A DNA stretch of 64,000 bases from Planctomycetota bacterium (GCA_027296055.1 JAPUJT010000064.1:62001-126000); one strand, 5' to 3'; positions 1 to 10,500 are shown, counted from the stretch's first letter. Numbers and translations: made by a program. The notes: a model not told the origin generated them from the sequence alone.

Positions 1-185
1 TCGAGGACGGTCTCCCCCTTCTTCGTGAAGAACTGGATGATCTCGCGCATCGCCTCCGGAGGCTTCATCGCCCCGTGGGCTTTTCGGAGGCGGTGCGTGG
101 CATCGACGGAGTAGTTGGTCTCCCAGACGGTGTTGGTCCAGAAGAGCCACTCGGAGCCGGTCAGATCGTTGAGGCGGTTCTCCAT
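1..185 (-). CDS. DNA (adenine/cytosine-N4) methyltransferase-like protein, N-terminus in window, truncated by left edge
   Basis: Not in ORF track. Reverse translation from ATG at 185: MENRLNDLTGSEWLFWTNTVWETNYSVDATHRLRKAHGAMKPPEAMREIIQFFTKKGETVL; the RKxHGAMKPPEAMREIIQFFTKKGETVLD pattern resembles N4/N6 DNA methylases just before the DPFAG motif. Confidence 0.75.
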   Translation of the reverse strand, partial: MENRLNDLTGSEWLFWTNTVWETNYSVDATHRLRKAHGAMKPPEAMREIIQFFTKKGETVL

Positions 186-190
186 CTTGA

Positions 191-2254
191 TCAGTCCGCG
201 TTGATCGCCCAGATCTCGACTCGGATGGGTGCGCCGGGGATCACGCGACCGACCATCGTCACCAGCCTGTCGGCATCCAGGAGACGCGCCTTCTGCTCCG
301 TCCTGAAGTCATACTCCAGGACGAGATCCTTCAGGAACGTCATCCCGTACAGCCCGGCCAGTCCTTCGAGGGAGCGCTGGGCGCCTTCCTTCCAGACGTA
401 AAACTCCAGGACGTGAGCGAAACGGCTCTGGATCTCCAGGCGGAGGAGATAGGGATTGTCGGGATCCTCCCCGATATCCAGGAACTTCCCGCGGACCCGG
501 ATGAACTTCGGGCTCAGGTCTTCGGCGAATGCCCCCACCTCTTCGGGGCCCAGGAGCGCATCGCCCGCCTTCGCCGGACTTCCACTAGAGAGGGCCTTGC
601 GAGCCCCCGGGTGATTGACGAAGGAGACCCGGCCGAGAATATTCGTGAACTCGACGGCCCAGGAGAGGAGGAAGTTCATCTTCTCTTCCCCTAGGGCGGA
701 GGCCCAGCGAGCATCGGCATCCGCGGACGGCAGGGCGCTCGAAAGGGGGGGCGCTGCCATGGCCCTGCGGATGTCCATGCTCCCGTAGTATGGGGCGTCG
801 AGGTGCGAGAGGAACCCGAGCTTCTTCCTGACGACGAACTTTTCGACCTTCTTCAGGGCGGTGCTGAGATCCGCCTCGACCAGCATCTCCTTCCCCCAGA
901 GCTTGTCCCTCAGGGCGGCGATGCCTTTCTTCTCCCTCTTCGTCATCCCCTCGAGGATCGAGGTGAGGCCCGCGCAGGTCCTGCAGACAATCCTCTTGTT
1001 GCCGTGGCACTTGTCGCACCTGTCCCAGTATGTCTGTTTTCGACGACCCACCCCTGAACGACGACCGCTGATAACGCGTACCCACCTCGTCTTCTGGACC
1101 TTCCCCGACCCTTTGCAAGTGGGACAGGTCATGAACGAAGCGCCGATGCCCCCCTCCGAACCCTTCGGGGTGCACGTCGGACAGTGGGCCGAGCCCCGAT
1201 CCGCTCCGCTCCTCTCCAGTTGAGCTGCGAGGCGGGCGATCTCGCTGCAGACCTTCTCGAGCGGCAGCATCGGGAGTCTCTCCTTCGCCTTCCTCATCTC
1301 ATCCGCCACCTTCCGGTAGGCCTTCAGGGAATCCTTCCCCCCGCCGATCGCCTTCTCCCTCGCGCTGGAGAGAGCGCTCTGGATCCGATCGAACTCGCTG
1401 CTCGAGATCTGGGCGAGGAGGGAGTGAGACAGCTCCTCGCCCTCGTTGGCCCCGCGTTCCAGAACGGAGCGGGCCTCCTCCATCCGGCCCGATCGCATCC
1501 GAGCGGACGCGAGTCGCGCCCGGGAACGCTCGGTGAAGGGGTTCTTGGGGAGGGAGAGGATCTTCTCGAAGCAGATGGCGGCCTCATCATCCATCCAGTG
1601 CCGCTCGAGGAGGTCTCCGAAATAGAAGAGGCAGTTGAGATCTCCTCCCGGGATCGCGCGGAACGACTCGCTGAAGGAAGCCACGTCGAGCGCCTGCTCG
1701 CAGGGCCCCTTCTCCAGGCTCCTCTTTCTCGACACGATGATCGAATTCTGCAGCTCGAACGATTTCTCCTGTGCCTGGACCGATTCGGCGGTCCCGATGT
1801 AGCGCTTCGCCACCTCGAAGAAGCGAGCCATGATCCGGAACGTCTCCCGAGGGTTCTGCTCCTCGTATCGCTTGGCCGAGGCGAACGCTTCCCTCGCCAG
1901 TTCCTCGCGGCTTGTCTCCTCCGGCTCATCCTCATCATCATCGCCGAGATCGATCACCTTGTCGCGACGGGCCCAGAAGATCTGCGAGTTGATGTCGACG
2001 ATCGCCTCCTCGGTCCTTGCAAAAAGCGACGGGTCGGCCTCCCCAGCCCGTTCGTAGAGTTCACGCGCCCTCTCCAGATCGGAGAGGCCCTCCTCTCGCT
2101 CCTTGTTCGTATTGAAGCCCGGGACGAGTGTGTTCTCGAGGTGCTGTGTGCCGGAGCGACGGAGCCGATCCGCCTCCTTCAGGCCATCGTCACCGAGAGC
2201 CAGGGAGGAGGAGAGGGCGAGAGCCCCGATCAGGATGACTGTGAAGGCTGGAAT
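191..2254 (-). CDS. Secreted TPR-like protein with DnaJ-type (CxxCxGxG) zinc-finger cluster
   Basis: ORF-track gene (191..1957) is open upstream to a signal-peptide-like N-terminus (IPAFTVILIGALALSSSLALG) preceded by CGGAGG; CPTC...CPTCKGSGK...CDKCHGNKRIVCRTCAG cluster. Start assigned to ATT at 2254, uncertain. Confidence 0.6.
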   Translation of the reverse strand: MPAFTVILIGALALSSSLALGDDGLKEADRLRRSGTQHLENTLVPGFNTNKEREEGLSDLERARELYERAGEADPSLFARTEEAIVDINSQIFWARRDKVIDLGDDDEDEPEETSREELAREAFASAKRYEEQNPRETFRIMARFFEVAKRYIGTAESVQAQEKSFELQNSIIVSRKRSLEKGPCEQALDVASFSESFRAIPGGDLNCLFYFGDLLERHWMDDEAAICFEKILSLPKNPFTERSRARLASARMRSGRMEEARSVLERGANEGEELSHSLLAQISSSEFDRIQSALSSAREKAIGGGKDSLKAYRKVADEMRKAKERLPMLPLEKVCSEIARLAAQLERSGADRGSAHCPTCTPKGSEGGIGASFMTCPTCKGSGKVQKTRWVRVISGRRSGVGRRKQTYWDRCDKCHGNKRIVCRTCAGLTSILEGMTKREKKGIAALRDKLWGKEMLVEADLSTALKKVEKFVVRKKLGFLSHLDAPYYGSMDIRRAMAAPPLSSALPSADADARWASALGEEKMNFLLSWAVEFTNILGRVSFVNHPGARKALSSGSPAKAGDALLGPEEVGAFAEDLSPKFIRVRGKFLDIGEDPDNPYLLRLEIQSRFAHVLEFYVWKEGAQRSLEGLAGLYGMTFLKDLVLEYDFRTEQKARLLDADRLVTMVGRVIPGAPIRVEIWAINAD

Positions 2255-2296
2255 GGTTGCCTCCGAAAAACCTTCGAGTGGATATCCCCATCCATC

Positions 2297-3574
2297 CTAC
2301 GAAGGGTCGGCGGAGGGATCAACCGGTCCCTTCCGGGCCGTGATAATCGTCTCCCAGGCGCCGACCCGCTTCCGGGAAACGATCGAGAGGCCCAGTTTCT
2401 CGAGGTCCTCCGCCACCTCGTCAGGAGTCGTCTGGCGGTAGTGCCGGTCCTCCTCCGCCCCCATGAGAAAACGGTAAAGTCTCTCCTCGAGTCTCCACAC
2501 CCAGGAATCCCAGCCGTGGACACCGACCAGGATGATGCCCCCCTCCCGAAGTGTCGAGGTGAGGCTGTCCAGAAGAAGGCCGGTATCGGGGAGGTGCTCC
2601 AGCACCTGCGAGCAGACGATCGCGTCGAAGGAGTCTCTCTTGAACGGAACGGCGGCCGGATCCGAACGAACCACCCTGCGGCCCAACCAGCGCAGGTGTC
2701 TCAGCCGCTTCAATCCCAGGTCGAGGACGATCGTCTGGGGGAGGGAGACGACGATGAGACTCGATGAGGGCCCGACGTCGAGGATTCGACCCTTTCCGTC
2801 GAGGTGCCGGAACAGGATCTTGAAACGCCGCCGGTGCCAGTACCGCTGAAGCGGATGACGGCTCCGGAAGGCACGTAGATCGTAATCGGCGCTCCGGAGG
2901 GAGTTACGCATCCGCCAGTATCTGAAGGTTGTCTTGAGGTACGAGACTCCGAAACGGAAGAGGCGAGCGTGGCTGCTTCCTGTCCCGCGTGGCCGGTAGT
3001 GAAACGGGACCTCGAGCACCCTCCATCCTCCGGCCACAGCGAAGAGGATGATCTCCTGGAGGACATCGAAATCTCGGGCCTTCGAAGTGATCGAATCGAG
3101 GAAGGATCGGCGGTAGAGGCGGAAGCCGCTCGAGAGGTCCTGGATGCGAAGGTCCAGGGCGACGCGAAAGAAGAGGTTGAGGACGCCGCTGAGAAACCGG
3201 CGGACGGCCGGCATATCGGCGAGCCCGAAGGCGACGTACCGCGAGGCGATCACCACGTCCCCCTCCTCGCGATGCCGGTACAGGTCTCGTATGAATATCG
3301 GCTCGTGGGAGAGGTCCGCATCCATCGTCAGGACGAACGGCGATGAGGCCTTCCCGAATCCGGCCCGCAAGGCTCCCCCGTATCCCGGATCCTCCTGGGC
3401 GATGGCGATGGCGCCGTGCTCGATCGCCACGGGGATGGTCGGGTCCTCTTCCGTCGGGACCACGACAATGACCTCATGGGAGATGTCCGGGATCGTGGAG
3501 GCGATCCAGGGAAGGAGACGCTTGATGTTCTCCGGTTCGCCGGCGGCAGGTATGACGATCGAGAGATCCGGCAT
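2297..3574 (-). CDS. Bifunctional GT2 glycosyltransferase (DPM1-like) fused to class I SAM methyltransferase
   Basis: MPDLSIVIPAAGEPENIKRLLPWI...TMDADLSHEP (GT2) then GRILDVGPSSSLIVV...DAIVCSQVLEHLPDT (SAM MT). Confidence 0.85.
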   Translation of the reverse strand: MPDLSIVIPAAGEPENIKRLLPWIASTIPDISHEVIVVVPTEEDPTIPVAIEHGAIAIAQEDPGYGGALRAGFGKASSPFVLTMDADLSHEPIFIRDLYRHREEGDVVIASRYVAFGLADMPAVRRFLSGVLNLFFRVALDLRIQDLSSGFRLYRRSFLDSITSKARDFDVLQEIILFAVAGGWRVLEVPFHYRPRGTGSSHARLFRFGVSYLKTTFRYWRMRNSLRSADYDLRAFRSRHPLQRYWHRRRFKILFRHLDGKGRILDVGPSSSLIVVSLPQTIVLDLGLKRLRHLRWLGRRVVRSDPAAVPFKRDSFDAIVCSQVLEHLPDTGLLLDSLTSTLREGGIILVGVHGWDSWVWRLEERLYRFLMGAEEDRHYRQTTPDEVAEDLEKLGLSIVSRKRVGAWETIITARKGPVDPSADPS

Positions 3575-3600
3575 GGAGGAAACGGCGGGATTCCCGAGAG

Positions 3601-4647
3601 TTAGGACGCCCTGGCCTTCTTGGCGGGCGCTCTCTTCGCGACGCGGGCCTTGCTCCGGGTCTTGACCTCTTTGCTGTGCTCCAGATACTGCCCCACGGCG
3701 CGGTGCTTCAGGTAGCGCTCACTGACGAGGTGATCAAGAGACATGGCGGAAAGTTCGGTGAAATGCCGGACGACCGCCTCTCTCACCGCCTCGGCCGTCT
3801 TCACATGATCTCGGTGTGCGCCCCCGAGGGGCTCTGCAATGATGTCGTCGACCACACCGAACTCGTCCAGGTCCCTGGCAGTCAGCCGCAAAACGTCCGC
3901 CGCCTCAGGGGCCTTGTCGCCGGTCTTCCAGAGGATGGCCGCGCACCCCTCCGGAGAGATCACCGAGTAGTAGGCGTTCTCCAGCATCAGGGTCCGATCG
4001 CCAACGCCGATCCCGAGAGCCCCGCCGCTGCCTCCCTCACCAATCACGAGGCAGACGATCGGGGTGCGGAAACGGGTCATCTCCATCAGGTTGCGGGCGA
4101 TGGCCTGTGCCTGCCCTCTCTCCTCGGCGCCGACCCCCGGGTAAGCGCCGGGGGTATCGATGATGCAGAAGATGGGGAGGCCGAATTTCGCGGCAATCCG
4201 CATCTTGTCGAGAGCCTTTCTATAGCCTTCCGGGTGGGCGCTGCCGAAGTTGCACTCGACCTTTTCCTTGGTCCCCTTCCCCTTCCGGTGGCCCACGATC
4301 AACATCTTCATCCCGGAGATCTTTCCGAAGCCACAGACGATCGCCCGATCATCGGAGAAGAGTCGGTCTCCGTACAGCTCCATGAAATCCTCGACGATCA
4401 TATTCAGGTAGTCGCTGGTGAGGGGTCGATTGGGGTGGCGGGCGATCTGGACCCTCTGCCAGGGAGAGAGACCCGCGTAGACCCTCCTCTTCTCCTCATC
4501 GAGCTTCTGAAGGAGGTCGCGGATCTGCCCGGACAGATCCATCTGCGTGGTCTCTGCGAACACCTCCAACTCTTCGATCTTCTTTTCCAGCTCCAGGATC
4601 GGAGCCTCGAACTCGAGATCGCCTGACGGTTTGACTTCTTGACTCAT
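3601..4647 (-). CDS. accA: Acetyl-CoA carboxylase carboxyltransferase subunit alpha
   Basis: LELEKKIEELE...RVQIARHPNRPLTSDYLN...ELYGDRLFSDDRAIVCGFGKI...TPGAYPGVGAEERGQ...IGEGGSGGALGIGVGDR. K/A-rich C-terminal tail. Confidence 0.95.
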   Translation of the reverse strand: MSQEVKPSGDLEFEAPILELEKKIEELEVFAETTQMDLSGQIRDLLQKLDEEKRRVYAGLSPWQRVQIARHPNRPLTSDYLNMIVEDFMELYGDRLFSDDRAIVCGFGKISGMKMLIVGHRKGKGTKEKVECNFGSAHPEGYRKALDKMRIAAKFGLPIFCIIDTPGAYPGVGAEERGQAQAIARNLMEMTRFRTPIVCLVIGEGGSGGALGIGVGDRTLMLENAYYSVISPEGCAAILWKTGDKAPEAADVLRLTARDLDEFGVVDDIIAEPLGGAHRDHVKTAEAVREAVVRHFTELSAMSLDHLVSERYLKHRAVGQYLEHSKEVKTRSKARVAKRAPAKKARAS

Positions 4648-4757
4648 GTCTCCTCCGGGGGACAACCGCCCCCTGGCACGACCGGCGGAGGACCCGCTGG
4701 CCAAGCCGAGAAGTCTACTGGCCTCCGCGGGGCCAAGTCAACCTGTTTCGAATCAGG

Positions 4758-4778
4758 CCGACAGAAACCTTTTGTCGG
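4758..4778. terminator. Putative stem-loop after the sigma-54 activator gene
   Basis: CCGACA-gaaaccttt-TGTCGG inverted repeat in the accA/sigma-54 activator intergenic region; no clear U tract. Confidence 0.3.
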
Positions 4779-4851
4779 TCAGGGTTTGGAAGGCGGCCTC
4801 GCCTGATAGGTAGCCAGAATCACCCTCAAGTGGACTCGACGGGGGCATGGG

Positions 4852-6876
4852 TCAGGAAACGGACGGCATCGCCCCGGGCTCCTTCTCGAGCTCCGGGAGG
4901 ACCTGCTGGTCGAGGTAGACGGATCTGTCCTCGGCCATGACGACGAGCCGGTCGATGAAGTTCTCGAGCTGCCGGACGTTGCCGGGCCAATCATGCTTGA
5001 GGATCGCCTCCAACGCATCCTCGCTGATCCCCTTCGTCTCTCTCGAATGACGCTTCCCGGAGGCATCGAGGAAGTGCCGGACGAGGTGAGGAATATCGTC
5101 CGGCCTCCGACGGAGCGGGGGGACGTGGATCGGCACCGCGTGCAGCCGGAAGAAGAGGTCATCGCGGAACTCCCCGCGGCCCACCTCCTTCCACAGGTCC
5201 TTCTTCGTCGCGGCGACGACCCGGACGTTGACGGGGATCGGGCCCTTTCCCCCCACCTTCTCGATTTCCCTCTCCTGGAGGACTCGCAGGAGGCGAAGCT
5301 GGGCCGAAGGGCTCATCTCTCCCACCTCATCCAGAAAGATCGTCCCCCCGATGGCCCGCTCGAACTTTCCACGGCGATCCGCCGTCGCCCCCGTGAACGA
5401 TCCCTTCACGTGCCCGAAGAGCTCGCTTTCGATCAGCTCCTGGGGGATCGAACCGCAGTCGACGGTGACGAACGGTCCATCCCGACGCGGGCTTTGCTCG
5501 TGAATCGCTCTCGCGACCAGCTCCTTGCCCACGCCCGACTCGCCGAGGATCAGGACGGTCACCGGTGACGGGGCCACGCGGCCGGCCTGGACGAGGACCT
5601 CCTGGATACCTTCTGATGCTCCTATGATCGGTCGGGTTCCATCTCGCGCCACCTCCGACACCTCCACACGCGCCGCAGGAGCGGCCGACGGGGGCGTCTC
5701 CTCTCGCAGGCGGTCGCCGCCGAGCGCCATCCCCGCCAGCTTTTCCTGAACACGAGCGGCCACGATCCTCCCCGCGTTCCTCGCCGCCTCCGGCAGGGTC
5801 TCCAGCAGCTTCGCCTTCCCATCTCGGATATCGTAGGCGTTCATCAACCGGCCGATTCCGGCGAGGAAGAACTGTTCCCCGGACGCCCCCGACTCCCCGG
5901 CGGATGCGATCCCGATCGGGAAGACCATCATGCTCTGGAGCTTCCCTTCCATCAGGATCTCCTCGAAGGCCCACTCGTACGCCCTCAGTGCCAGCGGGTT
6001 CGGGCTCTGCCATGGCGACGGAGCTTCCAGGATCGCCTTCTCGATGTCCTCGATCACGACGAGACGAGGACGCCTGGCGGGCTCGACGGACGCCGACGAG
6101 ATCCAGGTCGGGTAGTGATGGAGCTGGAACGAGAAGAGAAATCTCGCCACGCCTACCGGGACGTCATCCAGCGACCCTCCCTTCTCCCTCAGCCAGGTCC
6201 GCAGTCGAGAGATGGCGCCCTGTGCCAGGGTCCGGATCTTCTTGACGTCGGGGTGATCGGCCGCCACCGGCACGCGGGTCTTGCCCCGGGGTTTGACCCT
6301 GCGGGCCGCATCGGCGAATTCCTTGACCGGGAGAGCCCCGATCTCATCCAGCCACTGAAAGAGCTCGCGTGACTCCCCCTTCTGCAAGGCCTGCGCCAGC
6401 AGGGTCTCCTCGATGACATACTGGATGTAATCTGACGTCTTCCTCCCGAAGCGCCCCGCCTCGTCCGGCGCGAGGAATTCCTCCAGACGCTGCCCCAGCC
6501 GGCCGAACGGCTCGCCGGAGAGGCTCCGGGCGATCGCCCGGGGGAGCTGCCGGCAGGTCCCGCGGACCATCCGGTAGGCCTTCTCGTTCCCCTGCTCGAG
6601 TGAGCTTCGCGGGATGTAGGCCCCGGCGACGTAGTGGATCGTGTCCTTGTACGGGTACTCCCGCAGATAGGAAGGGTCCGGTATCCGGAGGAAGACTTCC
6701 GCCACTTGGAAACGGAGCACCTCGAGGGAGGTCAGGCAGACACGCCCGAGAAACGAGGAGGTGGCGGCGTCCACTTCCCAGATTCCGTAAGGGTTGCGGG
6801 AGGCATGGCGGGATAGACGAAGCCCCTCCATCGCATCGAGAAGATGCTCCTCTCCCTTGCCCTCCTTGAACGGCAT
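4852..6876 (-). CDS. Sigma-54-interacting AAA+ transcriptional activator with uncharacterised N-terminal region, no C-terminal HTH
   Basis: GESGVGKE Walker [14 protein letters not shown] loop, [20 protein letters not shown]; protein ends [39 protein letters not shown] overlaps the upstream gene stop (TGATG). Confidence 0.88.
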   Translation of the reverse strand: MPFKEGKGEEHLLDAMEGLRLSRHASRNPYGIWEVDAATSSFLGRVCLTSLEVLRFQVAEVFLRIPDPSYLREYPYKDTIHYVAGAYIPRSSLEQGNEKAYRMVRGTCRQLPRAIARSLSGEPFGRLGQRLEEFLAPDEAGRFGRKTSDYIQYVIEETLLAQALQKGESRELFQWLDEIGALPVKEFADAARRVKPRGKTRVPVAADHPDVKKIRTLAQGAISRLRTWLREKGGSLDDVPVGVARFLFSFQLHHYPTWISSASVEPARRPRLVVIEDIEKAILEAPSPWQSPNPLALRAYEWAFEEILMEGKLQSMMVFPIGIASAGESGASGEQFFLAGIGRLMNAYDIRDGKAKLLETLPEAARNAGRIVAARVQEKLAGMALGGDRLREETPPSAAPAARVEVSEVARDGTRPIIGASEGIQEVLVQAGRVAPSPVTVLILGESGVGKELVARAIHEQSPRRDGPFVTVDCGSIPQELIESELFGHVKGSFTGATADRRGKFERAIGGTIFLDEVGEMSPSAQLRLLRVLQEREIEKVGGKGPIPVNVRVVAATKKDLWKEVGRGEFRDDLFFRLHAVPIHVPPLRRRPDDIPHLVRHFLDASGKRHSRETKGISEDALEAILKHDWPGNVRQLENFIDRLVVMAEDRSVYLDQQVLPELEKEPGAMPSVS

Positions 6877-7847
6877 CAGTCCTCCCTGACCTTGGACGGA
6901 CGACTGGGATAGCGATCCTGCCGATCGAAGAAGACGGTGACGACGGCGCCATCCTCTTCCTTCTGACGCTCCGCACAACGCCGCGCGACGAGTGCGTTAG
7001 CCGCGGAGGTAGGCCCCAGCAGGAGCCCCTCCTCGGAAGCGATCTCCTCCAGGACCGGGATGGTCTCGTCGTAGTCGACGAGCTCCACGTCGTCGACCAG
7101 ATCCTCCAGGGTGTTGGGCGCAATCTTCCCGGGCCCGAAACCGAACAGCCGATGCGGCTTGGGGATCATCGTCTCCCCCCTCCTCTTGGCGAAGATCGCG
7201 GGGGCCTGTGGCACCTCGATCGCCACCGTCCGAATCTTGGGATACTGCTTCCGGAGGGCAGCGGCGATCCCGCTGAAGACTCCCCCGGTTCCGATCCCGC
7301 AGACGAACGTGGAAGGGACGACGCCGGCCGAGCGGAGATCCGCCGCGATCTCCTCGCCCGCCTGCTCGAAGGCGGCCCGATTCATCGGGTTGTCCGACTG
7401 GCTGATCAGGATGGCCTGGCCGTTCTGGGTCTGGACCCACTCCTCCGCCGCGGCCCGGGCCTCCGCCACGAACCCCTGATGGGGAGTCAGGACGAGGTCG
7501 GCACCGCACTGCCGGATCATCTCCTCACGCTCCGCCGTGAGACCTGCCGGCATGAAGACCCGCACCGGGAGACCCAGGCGGCGGCCGATACTGGCCAGAG
7601 AAATGCCCCCGTTCCCCGTAGTGTAGTCGCAGAGAGTCACGCCGGGGCGCAACTGCCCCTTGCTCCAGAGGTCCAGGATCATCCGGATGTAGGCCCGGTC
7701 CTTGTGACTCCCCGTGGGATGGGCGAACTCGCACTTCGCCCAGACCCGATAATCGGCCCAGCGGAGGCGCACCAAGGGTGTGGGGACGAGACTGGTCTCG
7801 AGGGCCTTGACGGCCATTTCCATGCTGTTCATGACTCGTTTCATCAC
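6876..7847 (-). CDS. PLP-dependent cysteine synthase/threonine synthase-like enzyme (fold type II)
   Basis: [16 protein letters not shown] (PLP Lys), [39 protein letters not shown]. Confidence 0.8.
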   Translation of the reverse strand: MMKRVMNSMEMAVKALETSLVPTPLVRLRWADYRVWAKCEFAHPTGSHKDRAYIRMILDLWSKGQLRPGVTLCDYTTGNGGISLASIGRRLGLPVRVFMPAGLTAEREEMIRQCGADLVLTPHQGFVAEARAAAEEWVQTQNGQAILISQSDNPMNRAAFEQAGEEIAADLRSAGVVPSTFVCGIGTGGVFSGIAAALRKQYPKIRTVAIEVPQAPAIFAKRRGETMIPKPHRLFGFGPGKIAPNTLEDLVDDVELVDYDETIPVLEEIASEEGLLLGPTSAANALVARRCAERQKEEDGAVVTVFFDRQDRYPSRPSKVRED

Positions 7848-7877
7848 GCAAAGCCCGGACCAGCCGGGGCGAAAACG

Positions 7878-8930
7878 TCAGCGTCCCGGCCGGTAAAGGT
7901 AAAGCACCTCCGGGGCCGCTGCCGGGATACGGACGGGCAGAGTGAGCACGGTCTGGCTGCCGCCCGCCGTCCGGGCCCCGAGCAGGACCTCGGCCAGGGT
8001 CGGCTCCCTCCGGTAGCGTACGACTCGCGCCTCGGAGAGATTGGCCAGCTTCTTGGCCCCCTCGATGGCGTCCTCCAGATAACCGATCTCATCGATGAGT
8101 CCATGGTCTTTCGCGTAGCCCGCGAGAAAGACCCGTCCGTCCGCCGACGGCCAGATTTGCTCCCTGGTGAGTGAGCGTCCCTCCGCCACCAGCTTGAGGA
8201 ACCGACCGTGAAGCTCGTCGACGATCTTCTGGAGGATCAGACGTTCTTCCTCCGTCATCGGCCGCGTGGAGGAGAGGATGTCCTTGATTTTACCGGACTT
8301 CACGACGTTTTCGCGGACCCCGAACTCCTTCATGAGCTCGGAGAGATCCAGATTCGCGACGATCACCCCGATGCTCCCCGTCAGCGTGGTCGGGTGCGCG
8401 TATATCTTCTCCGCCCCGACCGCAACGTAATACCCGCCCGATGCGCATAGGTTCCCCATCAGGGCCATGACATGCTTCCCCTTCTCCCGCGCTCGTATCA
8501 GCTCCCGGTGCAGAATGTCGCTCGCGGTGACGGATCCGCCGGGACTGTCGATCTCGAGGATGATCACCTTGACGTCCGGATCATCGACCGCCTGCCGGAT
8601 CTTCTTCTTGCACTCCTCGACCATGTCGCGGGAGACCCCGAAGACGCTGGGGCCGGCGGATCTCATGATGATTCCGTTGAGGGGAATCAGGACGATCCGA
8701 TCGCTTCCCTCACCGGATACCTTGGTTTCCAGGTACTTGCCTGCTCGGACGGCGGGGGAGCCCGTGACGGCCATCAGCGCGAAGTTCATGAAGAGGCTGC
8801 ACGCGAGTCCGACTCCCAGAACGATCGCGAACCCCAGGAGACAACCGAACGCCATGGATTTTTTGGGTTTCTGGGGTCGCTGAGGGGTTGGGGGACGGGG
8901 GGCCGTTCCCCGGGATTCGGGTTCATTCAT
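7878..8930 (-). CDS. sppA: Signal peptide peptidase SppA (S49 family)
   Basis: VIILEIDSPGGSVTASDILHREL, NLCASGGYYVAVGAEKIYAHPTTLTGSIGVI; start at MNEPESRG. Confidence 0.9.
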   Translation of the reverse strand: MNEPESRGTAPRPPTPQRPQKPKKSMAFGCLLGFAIVLGVGLACSLFMNFALMAVTGSPAVRAGKYLETKVSGEGSDRIVLIPLNGIIMRSAGPSVFGVSRDMVEECKKKIRQAVDDPDVKVIILEIDSPGGSVTASDILHRELIRAREKGKHVMALMGNLCASGGYYVAVGAEKIYAHPTTLTGSIGVIVANLDLSELMKEFGVRENVVKSGKIKDILSSTRPMTEEERLILQKIVDELHGRFLKLVAEGRSLTREQIWPSADGRVFLAGYAKDHGLIDEIGYLEDAIEGAKKLANLSEARVVRYRREPTLAEVLLGARTAGGSQTVLTLPVRIPAAAPEVLYLYRPGR

Positions 8931-8931
8931 C

Positions 8932-9900
8932 TCACTTACTCCTGTAGAGTCGAAAGGCCTCGAGGGTCCTCTGCATATCTTCCGGCATCGGCGAGGAGAA
9001 TTCCAGCCACTCGTTCGTCTCGGGATGGCGAAAGCGGATCTCCGCCGCATGCAGCGCCTGTCGTGCCAGGATCGGCTTCTCGGAGCTCCCTTTCTTCTTC
9101 CCCTCGATCTCCGAAAGGGTGATGCTCGATCGCTTCCCGTACATCGGATCGCAGAGCACCGGCGTTCCGAGAGAGGACAGGTGCACCCGGATCTGATGCG
9201 TGCGTCCGGTCTCGGGTCGGAGCTTCAGATGAGCGTACCCGCGGAAGGACTCCTCCACCTCGTAGGAAGTGCGGGAGGGCCTGCCGCGCCCCGTGCGCAC
9301 CGAGAACTTCGTGCGGTGTCGGGGGTGGCGGCCTATGGGCGCCTCCACGACTCCTGCGCGTGGGGACGGGATGCCTTCGACGAGGGCGACGTATCTCTTC
9401 TGCACCTCTCTTTGACTGAACTGTCGCGATAGTTCCAGGTGGGCTACGTCGTTCTTTGCCACCAGGATCACGCCGCTCGTCTGCTTGTCGAGACGGTGGA
9501 CGATGCCGGGACGCTCCTTCCCGGAGATGCCGGAGAGGTCCTTGATGGCCGCGAGGAGTCCGTGGACCAGCGTGCCGGTGCGGTGGCCGCTCCCCGGATG
9601 GACGACGATCCCCGCCGCCTTGTCGATCACAGCCAGATGGCGATCCTGATGAAGGATCCGGAGGGCCATCTCCTCCGGCTCGAGATCGAGCGGTTCCGGA
9701 GGCGGAACCCGCACGAAGATCTCCTCCCCCGGAGCCACCTCCCTCTTGGGCCGAACCGGTTCGCCGTTCACGCGGACATCCCCCCGTCGGATCAGCTTCT
9801 GTATGAATGATCGGGAAAGTTGCGGGAGCTTATCCGCCAGGAAGCGATCGATCCTCTCCTTCGGAGATCCCGGGGTTGCGCGGAGATGAAACTCCTCCAC
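8932..9900 (-). CDS. rluD: RluA-family 23S rRNA pseudouridine synthase (RluD-like)
   Basis: S4-like N-terminus IDRFLADKLPQLSRSFIQKLIRRGDVRVNGE; GIVHRLDKQTSGVILVAKN; GRTHQIRVHLSSLGTPVLCDPMYG. Confidence 0.93.
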   Translation of the reverse strand: MEEFHLRATPGSPKERIDRFLADKLPQLSRSFIQKLIRRGDVRVNGEPVRPKREVAPGEEIFVRVPPPEPLDLEPEEMALRILHQDRHLAVIDKAAGIVVHPGSGHRTGTLVHGLLAAIKDLSGISGKERPGIVHRLDKQTSGVILVAKNDVAHLELSRQFSQREVQKRYVALVEGIPSPRAGVVEAPIGRHPRHRTKFSVRTGRGRPSRTSYEVEESFRGYAHLKLRPETGRTHQIRVHLSSLGTPVLCDPMYGKRSSITLSEIEGKKKGSSEKPILARQALHAAEIRFRHPETNEWLEFSSPMPEDMQRTLEAFRLYRSK

Positions 9901-9932
9901 GCTCTCCTCCCGGTCCTCCGGAAGAGGCGCTG

Positions 9933-10487
9933 TCAGGGGTTTTTCTCCTTGGGGGCCTCAGGGGGAGGATCTTCGGAGGAATCGTTCTTCTCCGGAGCGG
10001 GCTCCTCGTCGGGCGGAGGGGCCTTCGGCGCGGGAGGCCGGAACGAGAGCGCCCTCTCGAGGGACTCGGCGGACTTCTCGGCGAGTCCGCGAATCAGGTC
10101 TCGATCGGCCCAGCGATTCGCCACGTCGCGGTAGAGGAGGAGGGCCTCCTCCTTATCCACGCGATTGGCAGACCGGGAGAGAGCATGCGCCTGATCGAGC
10201 AGGGCCCAGGGCTCCACCGCCGTGCCCGAGTGGCGATCCGCTATGCCCTTGTAGGTATCGGCGGGTTGCCCCGCGGCGGTCGTGAGGTATTCGTCCCAGG
10301 CGATTCCACTGCCCCGCGTCTCCAGCTCCGACCCATAAACGATCAGCACGATCACCGCGGCCGCGATGAAGGTCCCGATGGCAAGGGGCGCCTGGAAGCG
10401 CCGGATCCATCCGATGCCCTTGTGGGTCGTCTCGAGGAGGATGTCCTCCTTCGGGGCTGCGATTCGAACCTTAAGTTTCTTGGCCAT
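9933..10487 (-). CDS. Single-TM YfgM-like/TPR-associated protein with Pro/Glu-rich tail
   Basis: MAKKLKVRIAAPKEDILLETTHKGIGWIRRFQAPLAIGTFIAAAVIVLIVYG then helical repeat region. Confidence 0.6.
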   Translation of the reverse strand: MAKKLKVRIAAPKEDILLETTHKGIGWIRRFQAPLAIGTFIAAAVIVLIVYGSELETRGSGIAWDEYLTTAAGQPADTYKGIADRHSGTAVEPWALLDQAHALSRSANRVDKEEALLLYRDVANRWADRDLIRGLAEKSAESLERALSFRPPAPKAPPPDEEPAPEKNDSSEDPPPEAPKEKNP

Positions 10488-10500
10488 ATCGACTTCCAGT

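Noticed and set aside
1184-2767. 527-aa plus-strand ORF opposite the TPR/zinc-finger and GT2-methyltransferase genes
   Set aside because: Arg/Leu/Glu-rich shadow translation of a high-GC minus-strand coding region; no recognisable domain.
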